Positions 1-12,399 of a stretch of 64,000 nucleotides of DNA are shown here, piece by piece. Position numbers and translations under genes: made by a program. Within the stretch, counting starts at the first letter, position 1. The number at the start of each line of letters is the position of its first letter. Below the pieces are notes generated by a model. That model saw only the letters and a list, made by a program, of their open reading frames with translations. It was not told where the DNA came from and did no database searches. Source of the DNA: Melampsora larici-populina 98AG31 (Eukaryota > Basidiomycota > Pucciniomycetes > Pucciniales > Melampsoraceae); contig NW_006768775.1 of assembly GCF_000204055.1 (NCBI RefSeq), forward strand, positions 1,776,544-1,840,543, read 5' to 3'.

Positions 1-983
1 GGCATAGAAGGGGATGCAAAATTCTTAGGAACCAAATCATTGATTGATCAAGAATTGTAATTTGTTTGAGCAAACAGTCAGTTTTGAGAATTGAACAGTA
101 TCAGTATATTACAGGCACCACAGTTATCTTTGAAATCCACATGAAACCTGGCATGACTTTCTCTTGAAACCTTCAATTGACAGAACCTCACACTTTTCAA
201 AAAGAGCTGTGGAGTTTTCAAATATGCCTGTCTGCAGAATGATATTTCTATAGATACAAACTTCAAAGTGCATATCTTGCCTAGATTGATTCACCCTTAC
301 ACCAAATCAGGTTTTGTGTTAAAAAATGTATTTAAATTGTTCAGAGTGGTAAATATAACTTTCTTTGTAATTATCACCAGACCTCAAAACTCATAAGCTT
401 TAAATACATACCAGTAACATATGAACTTCTTTAAATCAAGGGTCACTGAGCTCAAACAAATTCATCTCAGCGATTACATTCTGAAAGGATACAAAATCCC
501 TATTGTGCACAATCTATTTGATTTTTGTCAATTCAAAATTCATGAAATTTACAAAAGACTTCAAACAAATCATTTTTCAAGTGTACGTTTCATTTATTCC
601 AGGTTAATGCAATGATTCAATTTGTTCCACATCACTACACTCAACCCGCTGATTATCAAGTCTAATCAAAGTATAACATACAAAGTCACAAAGTCACAAT
701 TGAATGTCTTAGTCTTAACACCAAATCTCTACAAATCCTGGATCAATCATTCTATTCAGCTCTGATCCATTTCTTCCAAAGTTTTCGATTTCTCTCCATC
801 ATAATATTTGATGATCACAATCTCACTCCCAACAAACATTGAACAAATCATTCATCATCCAACCGTATCTTCTCCCCATTTCTTAGCCACATCCCTTCAA
901 CCGAAAAAAATCAAATGAATTAATCTCAACTACATCTTACAAGATAAACTGCAAAAAAGAAGACATGAAAAATTAAGATCAAC
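1..983. other. AT-rich intergenic DNA, no gene seen
   Basis: Only short unrelated open frames are present and none resembles a known protein or has exon-like structure. The last part (about 600-980) should hold the 3' untranslated region of the minus-strand Prp3 gene. No repeat or RNA gene was recognised. Confidence 0.5.
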
Positions 984-3490
984 TCACCAAAACCCAAGTT
1001 TAGATCCCAAAAACTCTTTTGCAATCGAATCCGAAGGACAATTCTTAGGTCTAAACTCTTTAAAACTTCTTTCTCTACCTTCACCTTCCCAAATCATTTC
1101 GCACTTATTATCAGCCAAACTGATCGGAACGCCTTCCTCTTCACCTCCTTCTCCTTCTCCTTTTTCACCTTTTTCTTCATTCCCATTGATATTTGTCGGT
1201 GATCTCGCTCTTGGTTCTTCTGTCCAATCTATTCGATTTAACATTAAATGTTTATATGCTCGAATCCCTTTCGATCCTCCTTCGACTACTACTAAGGCGA
1301 AACGTGGATTAAAGATTAAGACTCCTGTTAAACCATGTTGTTCTGCATTCTTTCGAACTTTAAACCTGTGTGCAGGATTAGTAAGATACTTGATCCTATG
1401 TAAAAAAAATCAAACATTTCTCAGTTTCTACTTCATCAGTCTTTTAAAGTCACTCAAAGAAGAAGATCACAAACTTATAGACACTTGTAAAAATCCCACG
1501 CGTCTCATCTACTTCCCTCTTCTTTTCAATCTTTTCTTTTCTTTGTTCATCTGTCAGTTGTCTTGATTCATTGGCTTTTTCATGCGCTTTTCGTCTTTGC
1601 AACATTTCTCTTCTTACTCTTGCTTCAATCTTAGTTGGATCTGCTACTGCATCTGAAGTTAAAACTTTCATCATATTCGAAAGTTTAACTAATCAAAAAC
1701 GAAAACCAAAAATGTAAGACAAATCTCCTTTAGCCTGGAGATTCTAAAGGATGAAACGGAAAAAGAAATATAATAAGATTTACCTTTTGGAGGATCAGGA
1801 GGAAGTAAACCCATTCGTTGTCGATCTTGTTTATCCTGTAACTCTGCCATTCTTCTTTGTCTTCTCATCTTCTTTTGTTCAGCTTTCGTAAGTTTAAGTG
1901 GTTTAAGTTCCACTTTATTTCGATCACCTGGTCCTGGAAGTTGGATTGGATGTTGAATATAAAGTGTGATGGGCGAATCTTCTGATGATCTGATTAGTTT
2001 GGATGCTTCTCCACTTTCTAAATCATCATATGTTCGATTCGGTAGATAATCTTCATCCCACCATTCACAATCTGGTGGTGCCGGTCTCTGATCAATGGAA
2101 AAAATGCATCAGAGTTAACAAGAAAAGAAAGCAGGAGAAAGTTGAGGTTAGAATAAAGATCAACTGATGAATTAGCCTACCCTAACTTGTTTTTCAACAG
2201 CTTCGATTTCTCCATCCAGCCCAGCTTTCCTAGAACTCTCAGCAATCCGTTTCTTAAGTTCTTCTAATCTAGCCTCAGATCTAATTTGTTCAGCCAATCT
2301 AACAAATTTTCCTTTTGGATTAAACCTCAATGCTCTAACAGGTCTAGCTCGATGTACTCCTGATGGATCACCAAGTGGACCAGCAAGTGATCGATCGAAA
2401 TGTGGATTAGATCTTTGATCGACTGCTTCTTCATCTACTAGTAAGGCTTCTGATAAATCTGGTTTTGAAGAAGAAGCTGTAGATGGAAGTGAAGGTCTTG
2501 CATTGGCCTAAGTCAAGAAAAAGGTTGTCAGTTATCAATTTGAAATCAACACGTGAAGCGAAATGAAAAGTGAGATGAAAGCGTGTACGAAACTTTGACT
2601 GTGGCAAATTTGGGTACCATAGGCTTGTAACGATTTTTGAGACCAGAAGAAGTAGATGAGCTTGATGGGTCTTGTGCCATCAAGAGTGGATGAACACCAC
2701 TTGTTGCACCAGATCCGATGGGCTCGGCAGGTGCAGATGGATGAGACTAATCAGGATCCAAAAAAGTTCATGAGCATCAAAATAAAAAGATTATGAGTGA
2801 TTGCAAATTGAATAACAAACTAGATACGGATTCTTTGCCTTCGCAGCCAATTCCTCTACTGTCTTTCGCGCCTCTGCAACTTTTTTGGCCAAGTTTGGAT
2901 CGATATTAGGAGCCGATAACATCGGAGTTGAACCAATAGGAACAATAGTGGAGGCTAGACCAGCTTGAGGACGATTGAGTGAAGCAGACGGGTTTTTGAA
3001 AGACGCAAATTTGGCCGCGATCTCTGCACGCTTTCGAGCGATTTCCTCGGCGGACTTGAGTAGTTTGATATGAGTGTCATGAGTTTGGATAACATCTAAT
3101 GTGGATTTTGGATTAAAGATTAACTCACAGCGACCTTTGAAGGAGCTCCATTTGAAACTTGATATTGTTGTTGTTGAAGTTGATGAACTGGTTGACTAGC
3201 CAAATCGGATAAATCGCCTTTAGGTGGAAGGAAAGAAAGAGTAGACTAAACCGAATGAGTTTTAATTTTAAAACAAAAGTAGAGTGAGTGGAACTTGATA
3301 GATTGATTGTTATTTTTTAAATGAGAGTAGAACTAACAGATGAACTAGTGATGGAAATTGAAAGAATTGATTAGTTTATTGAAATGATATCATTTAGTTT
3401 TGAGATGATAGCTTACGGTTTGTTTCTTTTAGCAGATGAATGAGCTTGATCTTGATCGTTTTTAGTTCTTTTCTTTTGATTTGATGACAT
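984..3490 (-). CDS. PRP3: U4/U6 small nuclear ribonucleoprotein Prp3
   Basis: Spliceosome protein of the U4/U6.U5 tri-snRNP, expected in the nucleus, where it binds the U4/U6 duplex. The start ATG is at 3490 (MSSNQKKRTKND). Coding runs to a TGA at 984 through about eight exons separated by short introns. Exons near 3245-3131, 3060-2820, 2750-2600, 2510-2180 and 2090-1780 give a low-complexity N-terminal part. The PRP3 core follows (LKLTKAEQKKMRRQRR, GLLPPDPPKG, DAVADPTKIEARVRREM), with VYK spliced to LTNPAHRFKVRKNAEQ across an intron at about 1403-1475. The C-terminal DUF1115-type region is at 1384-984 (LVVVEGGSKGIRAYKHLM, IWEGEGRERSF, CPSDSIAKEF). A short Gly/Glu/Lys-rich insert (EEKGEKGEGEGGEEEG) interrupts this last domain. 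The exact boundary after exon 1 is unresolved, because the phases suggest a missed microexon near 3330. The match to the family is clear; individual splice sites are approximate. Confidence 0.9.
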
Positions 3491-4129
3491 TTTTGATTTT
3501 GATGATGGTTTGTTAATAAATGCTGAGCAAATGCCTCGAGCTGATCAGTCCTTGGTCTTCTGCTTCCCAGTTTCATGATCGATAAAAGCCCCGGACAGGT
3601 ACTCGGGTCTGTACGCACCCGAGAATCCTTTGCCCGGGGAGCAGGGCTTGCTGAGGACTGTGCAATTCGATTACATACACACCTGTTTTTGATCGACTGC
3701 TCAAGCAATATCATCATTAAGTTGTATGTAGAAATGAAGCATAATCCTGGCGAGTCAGTAGCTTTGACTTCCTTTGCCTCATTCAATCCAAGACTTGATG
3801 ATCATCAGTCTCAAGAGGGACACGGCAACACAAGTCATGAAACATGGTTTTATTTCATTTTATATGCCTTAAAGTATACACTGCTTGCAACTTTCTTCAC
3901 TCAGTTCAAATCTGTACGTAAACGGCGCGCACATCAAATGATGATGACATTGTGCATTTTTTTTACCCTCTCTCTTTCTCTCTTCAACCACACACCAAAG
4001 CTCCTACTCATTAAATATAATCTACACCTTTCTGACGCTTGGAAGGTTACTTAACCTTCAAGTACATCTTTTATATATATATTCTTTATTTCTGGTGTAT
4101 CTTTTTTTCATATATATAATCTTTTGTTT
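3491..4129. other. Intergenic region between Prp3 and the Rua1-like gene
   Basis: It holds the Prp3 promoter side and the 3' end of the gene at 4130-7472. A GC-rich patch at about 3590-3660 contains a short palindrome (CTCGGGT ... ACCCGAG around 3604-3625). Pyrimidine-rich and TA-rich tracts follow at 3958-4120. Open frames on both strands here overlap one another and resemble nothing known. Confidence 0.4.
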
Positions 4130-7100
4130 CTACGATCCAGACTCATACTGAGCCGATGTGGTCCGATTGCTTGGCTTCATAGCATTCGTCCGACGTGTCT
4201 TTCTTACCGGAAATGTATTTTCATACGAGGGTTGAGGTGTAGGTGATTGAGCTTGTTGATGATGGTTTAAAAGATTAAAAGTTGAGCTAGTACTAGGTGT
4301 AAAACCAACAGAGTGAGGCGAATAACTTTCTTTCATCGCTGTTCCTCCACCGATCAAACTACTATTGCTAGCCTTACGCTTATAGACCCGTCCGGCACTT
4401 GCTCGCTGAGCGGCCACGGATGGATGGATTCGATTCCCACTTCCGCTCACACTTCCGCCCCCACCAGATGCAACGGTGAGAGCAGGGGATGCAGTCCCAT
4501 TACAATTGTTCTGTGAGAATTGATAGGGTGTAGGAAACTGATAGCCTTTTGAACCAGTCGAGCCCGAGGACAATGGTGCTTGAGCTCCTCTTTGATTGGT
4601 GACCAGATCAAAAAGGTCATCCTCAACGTGTACATGACATTCTCCCGCAAGGCGAGATTTGTGACAACTAAGATCCCAACAGGTTGGCTCTGTAAACATT
4701 AGTATTCTTGCCTCTTTGGGTCATTGGAGAGAGAAGACAGTGGACATAAGGAAAACCAAGAAAAAGACTTGCCTTTTAGCGTGTTTCCACCAAAACAACT
4801 CAGGCACCTTCACTTCCTGCAACTTCACTCCTTCCATCGCAATCCATTTATCGCACTGTGGTTTACGCATCAGGAAGATCCAAAATTGTACCATATGATC
4901 AGTAGAAGCCCCACCCAAGTTGAGAAATTCATGAAACTAATTCACCTGATGGCATCGTCCTTCCTTCAATTCAGACTTTTCGTTGGCCGCTACTTGACCA
5001 CGTTTCGTCAATCGGATCTCGACCGGTGGTGAGAAGGGTAGTCCATTGGCATTGTTGATGCCATGAAAGAACCCCAAGTGATATGAATAACTGCTAACTT
5101 TCATTTTTAACCATAACTGAAGGTCTTCACCCCCTCTCTGTCGAGGTTCCGCGCAGATACAACACAATCCAACCTTTTCACTTCCTACACCTTTCACAAA
5201 CCTCGGCGTATAGAGATCAAGATGTCCATGAGCAGGTGAGTTATATACACCATTGGGTGGTTCTTTTGGGATCACGATTCCACTTCGTTCGGCTTCTGAT
5301 CTCATCATCTCTCGTTCTCCAAAGGCGCTTGATACATAGAACGCTCGATACAGACGCGGGAAATGTGGGTCGATCGGTACTTCTGGGGGAAAAAACCTTC
5401 GCTGTGTGAGATGTTCGGCAGGAGAGGCAAGACTGGTCGCTTGAGTTGAAATGGAAAAGCAACTCCTAGCGTCATCGTCGACAGCACCGGTAAATGTGGT
5501 CGAGTTCGACGTGACTGTGCCTGTAGTCATCACACTGGGAGTAGTTGAACAATCGGAAATGCGGGCTCGACCTCTGTTCTGAGGTTGATAAGATGAATTA
5601 TGACCCATGAAATTCTCATGTGCTTGAACGGCGATTGAGTGACCATCATCGACCGATTGTGACGTACAGGTGGATGCAGCGGTCGATCCTGAAACAGAGA
5701 GATGCGGGAGATAATGATCTGCATCAGGCAATGGCGGGAGACCATGACCCAGATGGTGAGGGTGTGATTGCCCGGCTTTTGCGCCCCGAGCTCTCGTGGC
5801 GTAGATGGGAGCAGATGCTACAGAGTCAAATACTTTGTCAGATGAACGCCACAAGTGCCATTCCAAATTCAGTTTACTCACCTGGGTCGATCGTAGATGG
5901 GTGGCTCGGATGATGACCATGATCTACAGGGGGAAATTCGTCATGAATTTGACTACGCGTCCGGTATCTTCGCCCACTTGGGGTTGATGGGGCAGCAGGC
6001 TTATCGGATGAAACCTGGGTCGTTGATGAATCTGGTTGGGACGTTCCATTTCGAGGGGCACTACCCCGCCCTCGACGAAGAGCCATTCCATGTTTGGCCT
6101 CGTCGCTCCGGGAAAGAGCCAATAGGAGCGATGCTGCGTCATCTGGGTGGGGTCGTACTTCTTCAGCTGGACCATGTCGATTGCGGTTAAGATGCGTTCT
6201 CGTCCCTGCGAATGTCGAATTGGACTGCCGGGGATTCGATGCAGCCTGTTCGTAAGGTTGATCAACTGATTGACGCAAAGCAGCGGAGGTGCCACGTTCT
6301 CGTGTCGGTTTGGCATTCTGGGGCACCGACTCTCGATTCTGGAACGTCTGTGTGGTCGATGACACTCGATACGAGTTGTTCTCGGGGCTATTTAGGAGAT
6401 GGTGACTGTTACTCGGCAAACCATCATTGGTGCGTTCTGGACCAGAAAGATGAATGTCTATCTTAAGTTCGCCAGGGTCCTTATTGTATCTTTCTCCACT
6501 TCCACGTGTTTGGCCATTTGAATTATTTATGGGTTCGGCGGTAGCGACATTAGAAGACTGACTGGATCGTGTTTTGATGCTTGATTTAGGGCGCGATGTC
6601 GTTGGTAGATGGGGGTGAGAAGGCGATTGATGTTGAAAAGGCGATCTTGTGCCGGAGTTGGAAGGCACGTGCGCAGCCTGATTTCGGGTGGGGTCCTGGC
6701 GGGCTTCGGCAAGACGGTGAACTTGGGATCGAGTAATGTAAGGTGCGGGCATTTCTTGAGGCTCTGCCTGACTTGGATATTGGGCTGGGTGTCGGGACGC
6801 TGTCAGATCTCGGTTGCTTGCCGAAGGATTGTTCGGCTTGAGCGCGTTAGTGAAAGCCTCTTTGGAGCTAGGATTCCATGTATGCCAGTCCGCACTTTCA
6901 TGGATTGCAGCACCTGAGCCATTATCTGAATTTTGGTGAAACTTCTCGACAACACCCCGGAATGAGCGGTGCGCTTTGTGAGTCGCAAAAAAGGTGCTGG
7001 GAGAGCATGTGTTTTCGTTGAGTTGCTGGGATGAGACCGGAGGACCGAAACAATCAGAGGCTTGACTGGTTCGTAATTGCGAGGGTCGCTCGTGAAGGAT

Positions 7101-7472
7101 GCCAGGTAAAGTGTGATTCGTTGTCCCGGGAGTAGAAGAGGTAGATCCATCCGGAAGAGGGGGGTCATAAGAGCCTTCGGGATGCATATATGGGTTGTAG
7201 TCCACCTGTTTTTCGGGAAAAAAAGCATGTGCGTTTGAAAAGGGTTGCTGGACATAGTTGGAGTCGATATGAGACCGGTTTCGAGACAGAGCGCCATTGT
7301 GATCCTCTGAACCGCAATCGGCACCAATTGGCGGTGCGATGCTCCTGCTCGTAGCTCCAGTTTGGGATTGCTGGGTTGGACCAGATACATAGCCAGGGTA
7401 GAATGGCAGGTCGCGTTCGTTCGTTTGAATACATGGTAATCCGATTGTAGCGCCGTGGGTTTGTGTGGACAT
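4130..7472 (-). CDS. Rua1_C (DUF4451) domain transcription regulator
   Basis: Probable nuclear DNA-binding regulator. Four exons fit in phase: 7472-5882, 5817-4946, 4855-4769 and 4687-4130, giving 1035 residues. The first about 800 residues are Ser/Pro/Gln-rich and disordered, typical of fungal regulators. The conserved domain starts in exon 2 (LYTPRFVKGVGSEKVGLC) and carries probable metal ligands: C-x2-C in GLCCICAEP, His in YSYHLGFFHG, then C-H-Q-C split exactly by the intron at 4945-4856, WWKHA in exon 3 and DLSCHK in exon 4. The family includes Ustilago maydis Rua1, which controls ustilagic acid synthesis; no glycolipid cluster is visible here, so the target genes are unknown. An alternative GC donor (AG|GCAAGT) at the end of exon 3 breaks the frame, so I used the GT donor three bases later. 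The branch site ATACTAAT lies just before exon 4. Confidence 0.82.
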
Positions 7473-9351
7473 TACGAGCTGAGAGTCGAGTCGAGGTGAT
7501 ATTCAACTTACGGTGTGACAGTATGCCAACCGATGGCGAAGGCTTCAACGCAGACTCAAAAAGCTGGGATCGGACCAAATAGACTGAGTGCAGTAAAGAT
7601 CCAGGAGTAGCGCCAGAGATAAAATTACCATCCACAACAGAGACCAGGGGAAACGCAATCGTCAGCAAATTCTTTCTCAAAACAAAGCTTGTTCTAGAGG
7701 AGAATCAAACACAGGCGGCTTGTCAGAGGTAAATTGATAGAAAGAGTGGCAAATTAGGAGCTGCGGCACCAATCCCAGCCAACTTGAACTGAGGCGCGAG
7801 GCCAAGAAAAATGATAGGTTGGATGTCTCGTATACCAGGGCAGCAACCAACTACTAAGCGTTTCGGTGCAGATTGACGCCACTAGGATATGTGATACCAC
7901 AAAAAATAGATGTGAGATGCGGGATATGATACGCTTGATAGCACGCATATGGACCAAAGGCCAAGACGAGAGCGATTGAACGGATAGGCTGGAGGCGGGG
8001 TTTGGTCTGCTGCTGTGAACCAAAAAAGTATGTGCAACCATATGCAACCTGACAACAGGTAAGGAAAATCGATGACATGACCTCAACTTTCAAGCTATCC
8101 CAACATGATCACACTAGAAACATAAGAGAAGATCGATCGAAAAGCCCTCCAGCCCCATGATGATCGATCGCCAGATGCAGTACATAAGTTACCCGGCATG
8201 TAACCATGTCTCATGTTGACGTATTTGAGTTTGAACCCAAGCTTGCCTGGTCTGATACGCGCTTCATCAGTGAGAAAAAAAGGCGAAAGAAGAGTCCTAC
8301 CAACATTTAAGAAGTTCTAAAGTGTGAAGAAGATAGCCAGGACCCAGGCTAGACGCCAACAATGCGGTTGAGAGCGACAATGCGGCTAGTGAGACTGAGA
8401 GATGGTCCAGGTAGCTCAGCTATCGACGATCGAGTTGAAAGTTAGAATAGTCGTGAGAATGCGAAGGTATCTGTCAAGATCAAGTTAGATTAGTTAACCC
8501 ATTGCAAAGGAGGTTAGTAGAAGAAAGAGAATGAGGAATAAAAGAAATGAAAGAGACTAACCAATGAGATACTGGAAGACGATAAAGAAAGAGAAAAGAA
8601 CTGAGATTGAAGTTGAAGCCAAAGAATGAGGGACGAGATTTCAAAAGATCATTTACTTTTAAATTGAAAGAAGTCAACTTGAGACAAGTTGAAGAGGATA
8701 AGATTGATGGGAGCTGATGGATGAGTAGTAGAGAATGAGGAATGATAATTGATGAGAGGATGAGATGAGGATGGGAATGAGAATGAGAATCAAAAAATAA
8801 AAAGTGTAAAGTACACGGTAAACTGAATTTGAATTCAACTCTCACTCTCTAGTATGCCATACTTTTGACATGAAAGGTCAACAGAACAGCATACCACCCT
8901 AGAATTGGAAATTATCCATAAGGCACACTCCCTTAAATAGCATTTTAAGACCTTTCAAGTTTCAAAATATTAGAAGAAATTGGATCGACACCAAAAGAAA
9001 CCACTCATCATATTAATCACCACGCATACATCCATGTCCAAAACCAATGGCACTACCATGCAATGAAACCATACCCGCTACATAACAATCCTTAACATGT
9101 AAAGAATGGAAACCAAAAAAGACATCAAGAATGCAAAGGGAGCACTGAGCATGCATAATTAAGAACTCTAAAAATTGGTTTGTACAAGTTGACGAGAGAT
9201 GATGTCGAATCAGTCGAAGGTCAAGTGAAAGTGAATGAACGCCAGGAATGGGGTACCTATCAATTTGCTGCAGAACCCCAAAAGCAATACAGTAGATGGG
9301 CCCGACTTTTCATCAATCAATAACCTGAACAAGACCGGTGACTCGAGGCTG
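7473..9351. other. Upstream region of the Rua1-like gene with a purine-rich tract
   Basis: No convincing exon is present. On the plus strand 8490-8800 is strongly GA-rich (GAATGAG and GATGAG units). Read on the minus strand this is a pyrimidine-rich tract, as often found in fungal promoters and 5' leaders. The distance suggests a long leader or a distal promoter for the minus-strand gene at 7472. Open frames on the minus strand here (for example around 8480-8845) are low-complexity Ser/His/Leu translations of the tract. Confidence 0.4.
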
Positions 9352-9368
9352 TACACCGCGGCACGGCC
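9352..9368. repeat. Left terminal inverted repeat of the CACTA-like element
   Basis: TACACCGCGGCACGGCC pairs with 21767-21783 in inverted orientation, differing only at two purine positions. Confidence 0.65.
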
Positions 9369-9600
9369 GAGACCACCTCCAGGCCGCCTTAGGGGTCCGA
9401 CTTCAGGCGGTCAATTCCAAAATGCACCAAGGCCGTATTTCGACCGGTCCCAGCGGTCGACCGCCACTTGGCGGTAGGTGGTGCGGCCCACAGGCCGCCG
9501 CTAAACCGCCATAAGGCCATAATTGGTCTGCCGGATGGCGGTCACGGGGGGTTGGCCCCGATAGAATAACCCGCACCTGGTGCCGCGTGAGCCCTGAATC
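9369..9600. repeat. GC-rich left subterminal region
   Basis: Dense short motifs in both orientations (AGGCCGCC, GGCGGT, GCGGTCGACCGC, ACCGCC) stand out from AT-rich surroundings. Similar motifs occur at 21540-21766. In CACTA elements such subterminal repeats bind element-encoded proteins; that role is inferred here. Confidence 0.5.
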
Positions 9601-9850
9601 CATCCATCCCCGCCCAGGTTTACAGCTCAGCAATCCAAAATATAGATTTGACTCGGCAATGGCGATCAAGCCATGCGCTCACGATTAGGCACAGAAAGAT
9701 GATGATCTGGGTCATCATCATCATATTGCAAAAAGAGAGAAGACAGTTTGGAAAACAAGATATTTGATAGCTTGATCGGATTCACAATTGGCTGGGTAGA
9801 TTAAAATTCCAAGCGATGCTGGCCCTTTCCCTGTGATTGACCTCGAAACT

Positions 9851-11836
9851 TCACTCAGGAGTGGCTTGTAGCGGTATACCAGCGATGATCTCGACGTCCG
9901 ATGGCAACTTGAAGTCATATTTTTTCTTCACCTCAACAAAGGTTGTTTTACCAGTAAAAACCTCCTTATCTTTGGCATATACCAGGCTATAAAACCTGCA
10001 TCATTTGATCGCGTCAGTTCAAATACATTGATTCCACGACAGTAGGAAGAAAAAACTGACGAAACCGAATAATTGCCCGGTTTTGATCTCAAAACGTTCA
10101 GCTGTCCATCAACCGCGTCCCATATAGAGCTGGAGCCTCGGCCAATTTGGTAGATGCGTGCTGCTTCGCGCCGCTTCGGGATGATAATTACAGCGTCAGT
10201 TGTTTCTGAACACGTGTGGGGGACACCAAAAAGAGCACACTGACCAAGTATGCTAGCCTGGCGCGCGTAGCACCCGAGGTGGACGCCCACAACGAGGCGG
10301 AGTTTGCATGTTTGCCAACGGTGTCAAATTTTTGGGCAATCTAGTAATGCACCCATGTCAGATTCGGTTTAGATATACTTTGACCCAATACTGACTGACC
10401 AAGTACATCAGATCCTCTATGTAAGGTACCACAATTCTGGATTCGCCTTCGCCTTCGCGTGGTTCGCTGTTGCCATCTCCTTCGCCTTCGCCTTCACCCT
10501 CACGTGCCCCGTCTCCTTCTCCGTGGCTGGAATTGTGATACTCGTCAATGCCGGTCAAAAGCTTCAGATTAATATCAGCGCAAATAGGATGAGGGCGATG
10601 CTCAATTGGTTTGAATTGAAGTACTAACCAACTTGTGATACCTCTCACGCACATGTTTCAAATGATTTCTGATAGCTTTGTGATATAACTTGGTAGCTGT
10701 TGCATCGGTGATACCTAGGTTTTTGGGGGGAAGGTGATCCGCTTTCCATGCTGGAGATTGACTGTTGCAATGTTGCTGATACCGTGGGTAATTGATGTCA
10801 CTGTGTGAAGGTATACCTAATAAAATGAGTTCTTATGACGCACTTTGATGGTGTTGAATAGGGAATGGGGCAGCCAAACCCCCTGGATTTTTTTTCCCGC
10901 ACGACGACCACGACCACCAGTGTCCACAGCGGTGTAAGCCTCCAAGATGGGATTAGTGATCATCTCCATCGCTTTCCCAACAATCAGTTGCTGTAACCTC
11001 AACCTGCATCAGTTTCAACAGAGTGGAATGCTTAGGTTTTGGCTTACGTTGAGCTCTTTGCTTGCCACCCAAACAGCTTGGGAAACAACGGGAGCATTGT
11101 TGGTCCTATTAGTGGCCTCCTCTGGGTGGTTTGTAGCCGTGGTCAACGCCTCTTCAACAGTGTCCTTCAGGTTGGCAACCTCAAGGGTGAGGCTATCTAC
11201 CTTGCTTTCCATGTTGGATAGCTTCGCCAAGATACGGGCCAGGAACGTGGATTGGGCGATGTGTCAATTGTCCACTCCGTATACCTGCAAAGCACAGTTT
11301 GAATATAGGTGGAAGGAAAGACAATGACAAAATTCACCTGTGCAAGGTTTTGTGCGGTTAACTCATGGTCAATATCCAAGCCGGCATCCTGGCACAAAGC
11401 TTGAAATGCCTGGAGATTGCTTCCAGCAAGTGGTCGGGAGTAGCTCATGCCCTCGTGGTTATCCAATGGTGGAGTTTCACGTGGGTACCTCTCACTCTGG
11501 GAAAGGGTCCCTCGTCGATTGGGACTCTGGGACCTATTGGTTCAAGGACGATGTCTGTCCCCATCTGGAGAACGTGTCTCGCGGGATCCTGGTGCGGCGA
11601 AACATTAGGAAGGGGTGGGGGTTGAATTAGAAAGGAGAGTGACTCACCAAGGGGTCTATGATTGTTCAGATCACGGAGAGACACAGCAATTGAGGGGGAA
11701 TTAGCCAGTCCCTCTCCCCCCAAATTGGGTCCAAACGATAAGTCCATCAAATCGTCTGAGTCTTTGGTCAGCACCTGATCAGGCCAAAACGGACAAGCAA
11801 AAACTCACTCAGGCTCTGAGCTGGTGTAAGTGGCAT
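9851..11836 (-). CDS. Hypothetical multi-exon gene inside the CACTA-like element
   Basis: Function unknown. Start ATG at 11836 (MPLTPAQSL), stop TGA at 9851 (ending GIPLQATPE). Visible exon pieces in order are: a Ser/Asp/Leu part (SDDLMDLSFGPNLGGEG) near 11770-11645; a Pro-rich part near 11630-11450; LAGSNLQAFQALCQDAG near 11435-11340; a predicted coiled-coil heptad stretch (MESKVDSLTLEVANLKDTVE) at about 11215-11150; a basic part (GKAMEMITNPILEAYTAVD) at 10995-10840; GITDATATKLYHKAIRNHL near 10710-10630; a Gly/Glu tandem repeat (EGEGEGEGDG) near 10520-10440; FDTVGKHANSASLWASTSGA near 10335-10260; PKRREAARIYQIG then SKPGNYSV near 10190-10060; and FYSLVYAKDKEVFTGKTTF near 10000-9900. The coiled coil suggests self-association. 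Its position inside the terminal repeats suggests it travels with the transposon. Exon joins are approximate. Confidence 0.5.
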
Positions 11837-12399
11837 GATTATATTTGTTTGGGGTGTTAAATAAAGCAAAAGAATGTTGTTGGATGTGAGTCAAAATCGG
11901 ATTGAAGTGGGCTGAAGAGGGAAGAGGGAAGAGGTGTTGACTCGCACAAGGTCAAACACAAGTTGGTTCTATTTGAAATCTTGGCAGTTGGTGAGTGAAC
12001 TGAGTATTATCTCACAAGGGTTACACGTCAAAGACAATTCTCTTTTCCTTCCAATGGCCTTTTGAAGTGGTTGTTCAATTGATTTTGAACAACCTCTTCA
12101 CTTGTTGCTTGAACATCTGATTGAATTGACTTATAAGATATCATGACACCCTAATAGTGTTTCAAAATTGGCTTATATTTGCTCAGATTTAAAAAGATAC
12201 CTTCAACTTCGTGATCAAGAAGATGTGATTTGGACATCAAGATTTCAATCTTGTCAAAAAAAATTGTAAGAAATCAGCTTCTCAGGTTGTTTGACAAATT
12301 GTGCTTCATTTGGTGAGTATATTGAGTGTTTGCAAGCCCTGTAGGGAAGCACCTCATTTCGCGAATTGTGGTCCTCCGTTTGGCCTTTGAGAGTCATGT
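11837..12399. other. Spacer inside the CACTA-like element
   Basis: AT-rich DNA between the start of the hypothetical gene and the first palindrome. It should hold the promoter of the minus-strand gene. No exon, repeat or RNA gene was recognised. Confidence 0.35.

Noticed and set aside
950..984. Extra C-terminal exon of Prp3 across a GTGAGT..TTTTTTGCAG intron
   Set aside because: The splice signals look good, but the join replaces the conserved terminal Trp. Reading through to the TGA at 984 keeps the family-like ending.
3394..4054. Overlapping frames on both strands as a small gene
   Set aside because: No family resemblance; they overlap the Prp3 first exon and intergenic DNA, and the strands mirror each other.
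4769..4773. GC-AG intron in the Rua1-like gene
   Set aside because: AG|GCAAGT is a good GC donor by consensus, but using it breaks the reading frame; the GT donor three bases later keeps it.
8480..8845. Ser/His/Leu-rich minus-strand frame with a hydrophobic look
   Set aside because: It is a translation of a GA/CT-rich tract and has low complexity throughout.
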